Origin: Amycolatopsis sp. CA-128772
GTDB taxonomy: Bacteria > Actinomycetota > Actinomycetes > Mycobacteriales > Pseudonocardiaceae
DNA length: 64,000 nt
Assembly (NCBI RefSeq): GCF_002904295.1
Contig: NZ_PPHG01000009.1
Span: 81,439 to 145,438, forward strand
Direction: 5' to 3'
Shown here in pieces: positions 10,025-17,884 of this stretch. Under the pieces are notes generated by a model that was not told the DNA's origin, did no database searches, and saw only the letters and a list, made by a program, of their open reading frames with translations. A program made the translations under genes and the position numbers. Position 1 is the first letter of the stretch; each line of letters starts with the position of its first letter.

Positions 10025-10473
10025 ATGCCGCGCCGACCGACACCCGTCGGTGCCTGGGGCGAGATCAGCCTCGCCGATGTCGGCCCAAAGCGGTACGAAG
10101 CGTCCGCCCGCATCCGGCTCGCCAACGGCGAGTCCAAGCACGTCCGCGCCCGCGGCGCCAGCAAGGCCGCCGCCCGGGACAACCTCAAGGCCAAGCTCGT
10201 CGACATGCGCGACGAGATCTTGTCCGAGGAGATCGGCCGCGACACCCCCTTCGGGAAGGTCGCGGCGATGTGGATCGACGACCTCGAGGTCGAGTACCGG
10301 CAGCACGGCCGGTCGCCGGACACCATCCGGCAGTGGCGCGGTTACGTCCGCAACCGGGTGATCAAGTCGCTCGGGCAGCTCACGTGCGCCGAGGTCGAGC
10401 AGAGCGTCCGGACCTGCGACCGGCTGATCCAGCGGTGCCTCGAGGAACGGAGCTACAGCGCGGCGGTCAGCAT
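10025..10473 (+). pseudogene. Tyrosine integrase, N-terminal remnant
   Basis: From ATG 10025 about 150 codons match the N-terminus of actinobacterial phage/ICE-type integrases: an arm-type region (GPKRYEASARIRLANGESK, ASKAAARDNLKAKL) and the SAM-like core-binding domain (PFGKVAAMWIDDLEVEYR, SPDTIRQWRGYV). Homology stops near residue 148 (EERSYSAAV). The frame then runs into unrelated sequence that encodes a transposase fragment on the other strand. The catalytic domain with Arg, His and Tyr is absent, so this copy cannot recombine DNA. It marks the neighbourhood as a former integrated element. Confidence 0.8.
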
Positions 10474-10475
10474 TT

Positions 10476-10605
10476 GCGGTTACAGAACCGGTAGAACATC
10501 TGCCCGGACGCGAGGTCGAGCGCGGCGAACATGTGCCGGACCCCCGGCAGGCGACCGGAACACCTCGCCGTGCCCGCAGACGTCAGAGAGCACCTCGCCT
10601 TCGGA
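10476..10605 (-). pseudogene. IS630-type transposase fragment, frameshifted
   Basis: Read on the minus strand, this stretch encodes GVRHMFAALDLASGQMFYRF followed by CNRKC and a stop. That is the middle of IS630-family DDE transposases (familiar form GVRHMLAALDLATGxMFYRxRDRKR). Just upstream the frame is shifted: a run of five G (10540-10550 region) needs one base fewer to connect EVFRSPA to GVRHMF. Both ends of the transposase gene are missing. It abuts the integrase break, so an IS insertion followed by deletion probably destroyed the integrase. Confidence 0.6.
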
Positions 10606-10672
10606 TTATTGGTTCGAGTGGTTTCGTGTCGACCTCAGTCGATCTGGCTGGGACCTTTACAATCGCTCATGC
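10584..10672. repeat. Diverged direct repeat, copy A
   Basis: An 89-nt stretch that aligns without gaps to 19752-19840, with 66 of 89 positions identical by my count. Conserved blocks are CAGAGAGCACCTCGCC, CTCAGTCGA and TCGCTCATGC. With copy B it brackets the RHS toxin, its immunity candidate and the membrane-protein gene. Its left end overlaps the IS630 fragment. Confidence 0.65.
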
Positions 10673-10803
10673 CCTCAGTCGACTTCGGTCAACCTCGTGA
10701 GACCTGCAATTCGCCCTTAGTCGCCCCTAGTTCGACAGCCAGGCCGCCGCGCGCATGTTCTGGCCGTCGTAGCTAGTTCGTGCTTCCGCCGCGGGTTGCA
10801 CGA

Positions 10804-10846
10804 CTGGGGAACTGCACCGTTGACTCGCAATCGTGCAGTTCCCCAG
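10804..10846 (-). terminator. Hairpin after the RHS toxin/immunity operon
   Basis: Perfect 14-bp inverted repeat CTGGGGAACTGCAC (10804-10817) and GTGCAGTTCCCCAG (10833-10846) around a 15-nt loop. It begins 16 nt beyond the stop of the immunity gene, in the right position for an intrinsic terminator of the minus-strand operon. No U-tract is present. Confidence 0.65.
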
Positions 10847-10861
10847 TACGACCTCACCACC

Positions 10862-11212
10862 CTACGCGAGCTCGTCCCCCTCGTGGAACACGTCGAGACG
10901 GACCTTCGCCGTCGCCTCGTTGTCCAACCAGTGCAAATCGAACTGCTCGCCATACCAGTCGAGCCGCGCCGCCTCCAGTTCCTCCAGGGCGCTTTCCGTC
11001 CCCGGATCTGCGCGATCCTCGTATCGCCAATGTTCTGGCTCATCCGGATCCCGTCGCGCGAACACCATGTCGACATAAGTGGCACCGTCGGCACGAGCGC
11101 TCTTGATGAGCTCCGGGACCGTGACGTGGAGGTATCCCTCGAACCGCGTCCCGTCCATCACTTCGGCGATCCGGTCGGCGAACGCGAAGTCGTTCGACGT
11201 GTCACGCGTCAT
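10862..11212 (-). CDS. Probable immunity protein for the adjacent RHS toxin
   Basis: A small acidic 116-residue protein. I place its start at ATG 11212 because AGGAGG sits 4 nt upstream; a GTG at 11225-11227 would lengthen it by five residues. The Shine-Dalgarno lies in the 15-nt gap after the toxin stop, so the two are translationally coupled. There is no signal peptide or membrane segment. The many Asp/Glu residues (DPDEPEHWRYEDRADPG) would suit neutralising the strongly basic toxin C-terminus. I do not recognise the family. The immunity role rests on position, size and charge, as is usual for polymorphic toxin systems. Confidence 0.72.
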   Translation of the reverse strand: MTRDTSNDFAFADRIAEVMDGTRFEGYLHVTVPELIKSARADGATYVDMVFARRDPDEPEHWRYEDRADPGTESALEELEAARLDWYGEQFDLHWLDNEATAKVRLDVFHEGDELA

Positions 11213-11227
11213 GACACCTCCTGCCAC

Positions 11228-14200
11228 TCAGTGTCGTACATGGTAGTTGTTGGTGTACTTCTTGTTGACGCGGCCGGACTCGAAGTTGGACTGCCAGCCA
11301 CGCCGCCCCTTGTTCTCCGGAGATCGGTACTGGCGTTTGCCGTTGCGGGAAACCCAGCGGACGCTGCCGCGTTTCGTGACCGTCTTCTTGGCGAGGGGAC
11401 CGACCCAGATTCGTCCGGCCACCCGGGACTGGCGGAAGGTCGCCTTGACGCCCTTGTACACGAACCCTTGTGAACGTCGAGCGGCCTTGAGGATCGTGCC
11501 GACGCCGCGGGCGAACTTGACGGCCTTGTAAGCACCGATCGCCGCACCGACCGCCGCCGTGCCGATCCCAGCGGTGAGGACACCTGCGAGGGCCTGCGCG
11601 CCGTACCGAGCCGCCGCTCCCCAATTCCCCTGGATGGCGTTTCCTGCCGCAGCCACCCCACTGGCGATCGTTCCGATCGGTCCGGGGATCCACGAGGCCA
11701 CCTCGGCCACCTTGGTCACGACACTCACGATGGAGCTGAACCAGGAATTGCCGTCGAGGTCCATCGCGTTGATCGGGTCGCCGGCGACGTAGTCGTAGTC
11801 GTTGGCGGAACCCCCGTCGACCGGATCGACGGAAAGGAAGCGGCCGAGCAGCGGACTGTAGGGCCGCGCTCCCATCTGCACCACAGACAGCGCGCCCGTG
11901 TGCTCGTAGGGACGCTGGTACTGGCCGAGCCAGCCGTAGTCCATCGAGCCCGGGCCGTTGTCCGGCACGTTCTGGCTGTCAACCGCACCCGAGGCGGTCA
12001 ACGGCTGCCCATACGGGTCGAAGGTCCGCAGCTCACCGATCTGGTGGCCTGCGGAGTCGGTGGACAACACCAGGTCGCCGCGCACCGACGGGTGGTCGTA
12101 GGTCGGCGTGAACGCTCCGTCGGAGCCGACCCTCGTCGTGTAGAGGACACCACCGGGCAGTGTCAGCGCGAGCGTGGTGAGCCGACCATCGGCGGTCAGC
12201 GTCAAGTCCGCGGTGTCGCCGTCGCTCGTGTAGCCGTATCGGACGACTGTGTTGTTGTCGCAGTCACGCGGGTCGCGTCGCACGATCCGATCGGTCACAT
12301 CCCGGGTGTAGGCGATGTCGGCGTTGAGCGCAGGATTCGGGCCGGAGGACTTGACGCCGATGTTGCGGTCGGAGCCGTCCCAGGTCAGCGCGGTCGTGCC
12401 ATCGGCTCCCTGCCAGCCGGTGGTGTTGCCGTCGGCGTCGTAGGTGAAGCCGGACAGAGCAGTGGCACCCTCGGTGGCCAGCAGCCGGTCGGCCGCGTCG
12501 TAGCAGTACCGGGTTTCGGCAGTGCCGGAGGCGGTCTGGTCGAGCAGGCGCATCCGGTTGGTGTTCAGGCCCGCGTTCGCCTGGGTGCCGTTGGGACACG
12601 TCGCGGACGCGGACGCGGTGTAGTCGTAGGTGTAGTGGTGCCCGGTGACGTAGGCCTCGGTGAGCCGCCCGACCCCGTCGTAGACATAGTTGGGCGCGTC
12701 CGGCCGGGCATCGACGCCGGCGAGGGACTCGTCGATGATCGTCCCCGCCGACGTTCGACCGACCTTGCTGACCACATCTCTGCCGTCGCTCGTCTTCCAG
12801 CCGAGGGACAGGAGCCTGGCCGCGTTGTCCTTCGACGTCGACGCCAGTGAGGTGCCGTTGGCGTAGTCGACGGTGGCAAGTTCGCCGGCGTTGTCGTAGC
12901 CGACGGTGGCCAGAGGCCGGCCGTCGAGGTTCTGGGTGACGGTCCGGCCCGCGTCGTCGTAGGTGGTGGAAATCGTCCGCGGCAGGTCCGCGGCGTTGGG
13001 CGGGGTTACGGTGGCGGAGGTGACGCGGCCGACCTGGTCGTAGCCGGTACTGGTGCGCACGCCGTTGACGTCGGTGTAGCCCACCTCACGACCGAGGAAG
13101 TCGACCGTCGTGGTGACGGTGCCCTTGTCGTCGCTCATCGCGGTGGTGAGCGGGTCCCCGCCGACCGCGTAATCGTGGGTGACAGACCGTGCCGGGGCAT
13201 CGGTGCTCGCGGGCACCTTGACCTGGACGGGCCGGTCTCGGCTGTCGTAGCTGGTACAGGTCCACGCCCCGCCGGTCGCCTCGGCGACAACCCGCCCGGA
13301 GGCGTCGTAGACCTGCTCGTCGACCCGGGCCGAACCCGTCGCAGGGGCCGTCGAGGTGGTCAGTTTCGCCAAGCCGCCCTGGTTGACCGCGGCGCTGCCG
13401 GCCGCGCACGGGTTGACTCGCGTCTCGGTGTCGCCGTAGTAGGCGTAGGTGGTTTTCGCGCCGGTGGCCATGGTTTTGGCGGTCTTGCGCAGGTAGCCGC
13501 TGCCGGGCGTCTCGTAGGAGACCGAGCCGGCGACCTTCAGCCCCGACGGGTTGGCGAGTCCGGACGTGGCCAGCCCGTACACCGGGTCGATCCCGCTGTC
13601 ACCGAAGCTGGTGGTTCCCGTCTTGTCCGCGACACCGTCGGATTCCGACGCCGTGGTCGAGGTCTTGAGCCCGTAGCGCGGCCGCAGCTGCGTACCGGGA
13701 ACGGGCTGCTGAGTGCCGGACGGGGTGGTCCAGTGCAGTTCCAGCTGGGCGGTGAGATCGAACTCGTAGTAGTCGACGCGAATTCGTTTGGCCTGACCGG
13801 CGGAATCGGCGTGCACGACGCCCTGGCGCCACTTCGCCGTGGTGTTGATCCAGTCGTCGATGACGAGCTGGTCGTCGACCCACACGCGAACGCCGTCGTC
13901 GGCGAGCAGCCGCAACGTGTAGTCACCAGCGGCGGGGAAGACGATGTCGCCGGCCGCGCGCAGCGAATAGTGGTCCGCGGGAATTCCCGCGGTGGGCGCC
14001 ACCGAACCCCAGTTCTTGACGAACGTGCCGTCCGCGGTACCGAGTCCGGTGGTGTGGGCCTTCGGCGCGCCGGAGAGCTGGTCGTTGTCGTACCAGGACA
14101 CGGCGAGACCGTTGATGCCCTCGTCATAGCCGTTGTGGCCGTGGGACATTCCTCCCGGACAAGTACCGCTGGGCAGCTGACCGGTGAAGCAGGACGCCGG

Positions 14201-17200
14201 TGCCGGGCCGTATGAGTCGACCGGACGGTCGGCGTAGTCGTAGACCGTGGTGGTCTTGCGTCCGGCCGCGTCAGTGGTCGACAGCGGCAGATCCTTCGGA
14301 CTCCATTCCTGCGCCGACGTCTTCCCCGCGCTGTCGGTCGTGGATGTGGTCCGGTCGGCGTCGTCGTAGGTGACCTTCGAGAAGAACCCGGTCGCGGGGC
14401 TCAGCCCCGCGACGTCCACAAAGGTCTGACGGTTCGCCGGGTCGTAGCGGTAAGTGCGGGCCGACCGGGCCTTGCCGATCGCGGGCACCGCGGAGTTGAC
14501 CGAGATGGCCTTCGGTTTGACGGCGGTGTCGTAGGAGATCGTGTGGGTCAGATCGCCTTCGTTGGCCTTGCGGTTGGCCGGGTCCGCGGCGATCCAGTCG
14601 TTGGCGAGGCTGTCCCGCGTTCCGGCGAGCAGACCGGCCGGGTTGTACCCGTAGTCGGTGATTTCCGAGCCCGGATCCTCGATCCGGCCGAGCTGGTTGC
14701 CACCGACGTACCAGAGGCGGGTTTCGGAACCGTCCCAGTAGCTGATTCGGCACAGCATCTGCGCCGGCGGCAGGGTTTGCGCGCCGGCGGGAGGGGTCAC
14801 GCCGCCGTAGCAGTCGTCGCCTGCGCGGTTGTAGTGCAGGATGTGCGAGCGCTGCGAGACCGGATCCTTGATCTCGCGCAGCCGCGCGGGAGTGCCGTCG
14901 TAGATGTACTGCAGTGCCGAGGGTTTGCGGGAGTCGATGCTGGAGGTCTGGCTCTCCAGCTTGCCGTCGGCGCGGAAGACGAACACCTCGCCGCCGTCGG
15001 TCAGGGTGATCTTCCCGGCCGCGTCGACGGCCAGAATGCCGTCTTCGCCGCTTGGCGGGGTGTAGCCACCGGTGCTCTTCTTGGTCCAGGTGTGTTTGGC
15101 GCCCGAGGCGTCGGTCAGCACGATGTTCTGGTCGCTGACCTTGGCATCGGTGTAGCTCGAGCCGTCGCCGTCCAGGTCCGCCGACAGCGCCCAGCCCTGC
15201 GGCAGCACCGGGAGGTCGCTGGTGTAGAGCCAGTCGGCGGGGACGATCTGCGGGGCGACAGCGGTGTTGTCGGTGGTGCGGACGAACAGCCGCATCTTGG
15301 CCGCGCCGGTGGCCTCCGCGTTCTCGACCTTGATCGGCACCCGCTGACCGGCCGTCAGGGAAACGTTTGCGGCCTGCGTCCAGTTCAGGTCGCTCGCAGC
15401 GTTGACCTCGTAGACCTTGGCACCGTTGATCCACACGGTCGCGCCGTCGTCGTGCACACCGGCCAGCTGGTAGGTCCCGGTGACCGGGGCCTGGAAGAAG
15501 CCCTCCCAGCGGGCGACGAACCAGTCCGCGGGCAACGCGGGAGCGAATGGCGAATCCGTTCCCCAGTCGACGTTGACCTGCGGCTCGGTGCGCACCAGCA
15601 CCGGCTGCTGCGCGTCGCTGATGATGCCGTTGTGCGACAGGTCGGCGAAGTAGGACGCCTTGAGGCCCTTGTTCTCCACCTGCTGGGAGTTGTAGGTGAA
15701 CGACAGTCCCGCGTTGCCGCCGGCCGCGGTGAACGTCGGCGTCTGCACACTGGTGGACACGTTGCCGTTGGCCAGGTTGACCTCGACCGGGCCAGCGTCG
15801 TCGGTGGGCGACGGGCCATGGTCGCCGATCCGCTGGTCGATCTTGAAGTGACCGACCCAGGTCGGGGTGATCGTGGTAGCGCCGCTGTAGGTCATCGCCT
15901 GCCACGTGTACGCGACGCCGTCCTGCAGGATCCCGGCCGGGACCGTCCACGTCGGCGTCGGCAGGCAGCCCGACTCGACGACCACACCCGACTTCGCGTC
16001 GGCGCCGGTGGCGATGCGGAAGCAGTACTTGACGGCCTCGCCATCCGGGTCGGTAACCGGGTTGACCGACAACGTCGGGGTCAGCGACGTCGACACCGCG
16101 CCGTCCGCCGGACCGATCAGCGTGGTCGCCGGGGCCGGGGAACCGGTGTCGACCGTCAACGTGGCGTTGAGGTTCTTGTACGTCCAGGTGCCGGCGTTTT
16201 CGGCGCCGATCATCATGAAGAAGACGGAGCCGTCGCGGGCGTTGACGCGGTCGCGGATGAACCCGGTCATGCCTTCGCCGACGAAGCTGCCGACGTCACC
16301 GACCAACGCGCTGGTCATGTAGCCGCCGACGCCGTTAAAATTGAAGCCCGACGCGTGGTAAAGGTTCGCGTTCCAGGTCTTGAGCGAGCCGGTCACGCTG
16401 GTGTTGCGGGTGAGGTCCATCCGCGCGCCGACCACGGTCTTGCCGAACAGCGGCGAGTAGTCCATGTGGAAGACGCTGCGGTTGTACGTGTCGCCCTTGG
16501 CCTGGCTGTTGCCGATCCGCAGGCCGCAGGCGTCACAGTTCGTGCCGTCGGAGCGGTAGGAGTGGGACTCGGTGACCCCGTAGGTGAAGGTCGGGTCGAC
16601 CGACACCGGGTAGACGCGCTTGGAGTCGCGCAGCCAGTTGGGGTCGACCGCGACGGTCAGCCACCAGTCCGCGCCGGCCTTGTCCAGGGTGTAGCTGCCG
16701 CCGGTCATCGCCGGGGCGGTCTCACCGTTGCCCGCGGAGTCCCAGGTCTCGATCGGCGGCAGCACGATCTTCACCGCGCCCGCCTTGTCGGCGAGGGTGA
16801 CGGCGCCGTTCGTCGCCAGCTTCGGCGTCAAGTCGCCGGTGGTGAGCTTGAACTTCCACGACGAGCGCCCGTCGGCCGGGGGCCGCTTGAGCTTGATCGT
16901 CTCCTTGACCGCGCCCGGGGTGACCTCGTAGTCCAGGTCCGTGCCGGCGGCGACCTCGGGGTAGCTGACCGAGTCGCCCTTCACCGCGGCCGCCGTCGGA
17001 GCCGCCTGGTCCAGGGCCAAGCCGGCGGTGTGGCCGCCGGACTCGACCTGCAGCACCGCGGCGTCGTCGGCCTTGGTGGCCAGCGACGGGCTCAGGGGGT
17101 GGTTGTCGGCGTCGGCGCGCTTGGTCGCCGGGTCCGTCTCGAGGGTGGTCTGGACCGGCTGCCACTGACCGTGCTCGTCCTGCACGTTCATCGGCTGGTT

Positions 17201-17545
17201 CGACTGCCGCACCGAGTGCGTGCCGTCGGCGTTGACGTACTCGGTGGTGAACATCGTCCGCGACACCGGCGTCGAGCGCTGCGGGTCGAAGTGCGTGCCC
17301 GCCCCGCCATCCAACCGGCTCTGTGCTGCGAAATCCGCCTTCGACGGCGCCTGCGGGGCCACCGGCGCAGGTGCGGCCGATGGCAGCAGGCCGACCTCAC
17401 GCGGGTCGATCGGCTTGGGCGCCTCGGTCAGACGCGGCGGTGCCGCGATCGCTTCGGTGCTGCCGAGCAGCAGGGTCATCGTCAGGACGAGCACGAGTGC
17501 CCTGACCCAGCGGACCAGATGGACAGGACGCGACAAACGCAGCAC
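11228..17545 (-). CDS. Secreted PA14/RHS-repeat polymorphic toxin, 2105 residues
   Basis: Signal peptide at 1-34 (cut near EAIA|APP), then a DNRLRE-like beta region (about 310-470). A first PA14 domain is near 628-770 (FQAPVTGTYQLAGVHDDGATVWINGA). YD/RHS repeats run about 880-1130, a second PA14 near 1147-1310 (LRLLADDGVRVWVDDQLVIDDW), and more RHS repeats to 1890. The RHS core signature GARPYSPLLGRFLSVDPVDG at 1892-1911 seals the shell. The last 173 residues are the variable payload: a glycine/alanine-rich hydrophobic stretch, then a very basic 65-residue end (RQYRSPENK, QSNFESG, NNYHVRH). The shell should encapsulate a cytotoxic domain for release outside the cell. A small coupled gene follows as immunity candidate. 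Confidence 0.92.
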   Translation of the reverse strand: MLRLSRPVHLVRWVRALVLVLTMTLLLGSTEAIAAPPRLTEAPKPIDPREVGLLPSAAPAPVAPQAPSKADFAAQSRLDGGAGTHFDPQRSTPVSRTMFTTEYVNADGTHSVRQSNQPMNVQDEHGQWQPVQTTLETDPATKRADADNHPLSPSLATKADDAAVLQVESGGHTAGLALDQAAPTAAAVKGDSVSYPEVAAGTDLDYEVTPGAVKETIKLKRPPADGRSSWKFKLTTGDLTPKLATNGAVTLADKAGAVKIVLPPIETWDSAGNGETAPAMTGGSYTLDKAGADWWLTVAVDPNWLRDSKRVYPVSVDPTFTYGVTESHSYRSDGTNCDACGLRIGNSQAKGDTYNRSVFHMDYSPLFGKTVVGARMDLTRNTSVTGSLKTWNANLYHASGFNFNGVGGYMTSALVGDVGSFVGEGMTGFIRDRVNARDGSVFFMMIGAENAGTWTYKNLNATLTVDTGSPAPATTLIGPADGAVSTSLTPTLSVNPVTDPDGEAVKYCFRIATGADAKSGVVVESGCLPTPTWTVPAGILQDGVAYTWQAMTYSGATTITPTWVGHFKIDQRIGDHGPSPTDDAGPVEVNLANGNVSTSVQTPTFTAAGGNAGLSFTYNSQQVENKGLKASYFADLSHNGIISDAQQPVLVRTEPQVNVDWGTDSPFAPALPADWFVARWEGFFQAPVTGTYQLAGVHDDGATVWINGAKVYEVNAASDLNWTQAANVSLTAGQRVPIKVENAEATGAAKMRLFVRTTDNTAVAPQIVPADWLYTSDLPVLPQGWALSADLDGDGSSYTDAKVSDQNIVLTDASGAKHTWTKKSTGGYTPPSGEDGILAVDAAGKITLTDGGEVFVFRADGKLESQTSSIDSRKPSALQYIYDGTPARLREIKDPVSQRSHILHYNRAGDDCYGGVTPPAGAQTLPPAQMLCRISYWDGSETRLWYVGGNQLGRIEDPGSEITDYGYNPAGLLAGTRDSLANDWIAADPANRKANEGDLTHTISYDTAVKPKAISVNSAVPAIGKARSARTYRYDPANRQTFVDVAGLSPATGFFSKVTYDDADRTTSTTDSAGKTSAQEWSPKDLPLSTTDAAGRKTTTVYDYADRPVDSYGPAPASCFTGQLPSGTCPGGMSHGHNGYDEGINGLAVSWYDNDQLSGAPKAHTTGLGTADGTFVKNWGSVAPTAGIPADHYSLRAAGDIVFPAAGDYTLRLLADDGVRVWVDDQLVIDDWINTTAKWRQGVVHADSAGQAKRIRVDYYEFDLTAQLELHWTTPSGTQQPVPGTQLRPRYGLKTSTTASESDGVADKTGTTSFGDSGIDPVYGLATSGLANPSGLKVAGSVSYETPGSGYLRKTAKTMATGAKTTYAYYGDTETRVNPCAAGSAAVNQGGLAKLTTSTAPATGSARVDEQVYDASGRVVAEATGGAWTCTSYDSRDRPVQVKVPASTDAPARSVTHDYAVGGDPLTTAMSDDKGTVTTTVDFLGREVGYTDVNGVRTSTGYDQVGRVTSATVTPPNAADLPRTISTTYDDAGRTVTQNLDGRPLATVGYDNAGELATVDYANGTSLASTSKDNAARLLSLGWKTSDGRDVVSKVGRTSAGTIIDESLAGVDARPDAPNYVYDGVGRLTEAYVTGHHYTYDYTASASATCPNGTQANAGLNTNRMRLLDQTASGTAETRYCYDAADRLLATEGATALSGFTYDADGNTTGWQGADGTTALTWDGSDRNIGVKSSGPNPALNADIAYTRDVTDRIVRRDPRDCDNNTVVRYGYTSDGDTADLTLTADGRLTTLALTLPGGVLYTTRVGSDGAFTPTYDHPSVRGDLVLSTDSAGHQIGELRTFDPYGQPLTASGAVDSQNVPDNGPGSMDYGWLGQYQRPYEHTGALSVVQMGARPYSPLLGRFLSVDPVDGGSANDYDYVAGDPINAMDLDGNSWFSSIVSVVTKVAEVASWIPGPIGTIASGVAAAGNAIQGNWGAAARYGAQALAGVLTAGIGTAAVGAAIGAYKAVKFARGVGTILKAARRSQGFVYKGVKATFRQSRVAGRIWVGPLAKKTVTKRGSVRWVSRNGKRQYRSPENKGRRGWQSNFESGRVNKKYTNNYHVRH

Positions 17546-17884
17546 GCCAGTACCTCCCCCGGCGACCCCGGCACCCCGCCGCGGTCGCCCCCAATGGCCC
17601 CGCGGGACACAGCTGCCGCCGCAGGGTCTTGCCCGGCTCGCCGCGCACCTCGTGCCCGGTCTGCTCAGGGGTCGGGAAGTCCTCGTCCCTCACCCGCAGC
17701 AATCATCGGCAGGGATTCACAGCTGTTACACAGGTTCGGTGAGACGAGACCCACAGTTGCCAAGCACTCACCGATCCAGTAAAAGTCCAGGTCACCGCCT
17801 TGCAAGCGCGCCAACGCCGCCGGTTACGATGCCTGCCGGTCCCGCCATCGCCGGGCCGCAGCCATCCGTTCCGGCAGGAGATCC
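17546..17884. other. Divergent promoter region between RHS toxin and membrane protein
   Basis: This 339-nt gap lies between two divergently transcribed genes and must hold both promoters. I see no convincing gene, RNA or long inverted repeat in it. The part near 17690-17800 is locally less GC-rich (CAGCTGTTACACAGGTTC), as expected for promoter DNA. Confidence 0.4.

Noticed and set aside
14543..17782. Very long open frame (over 1000 codons) on the plus strand opposite the RHS toxin gene
   Set aside because: It is the antisense shadow of an extremely GC-rich gene: composition is Gly/Arg/Val-rich with no domain, while the minus-strand frame has clear PA14 and RHS motifs.
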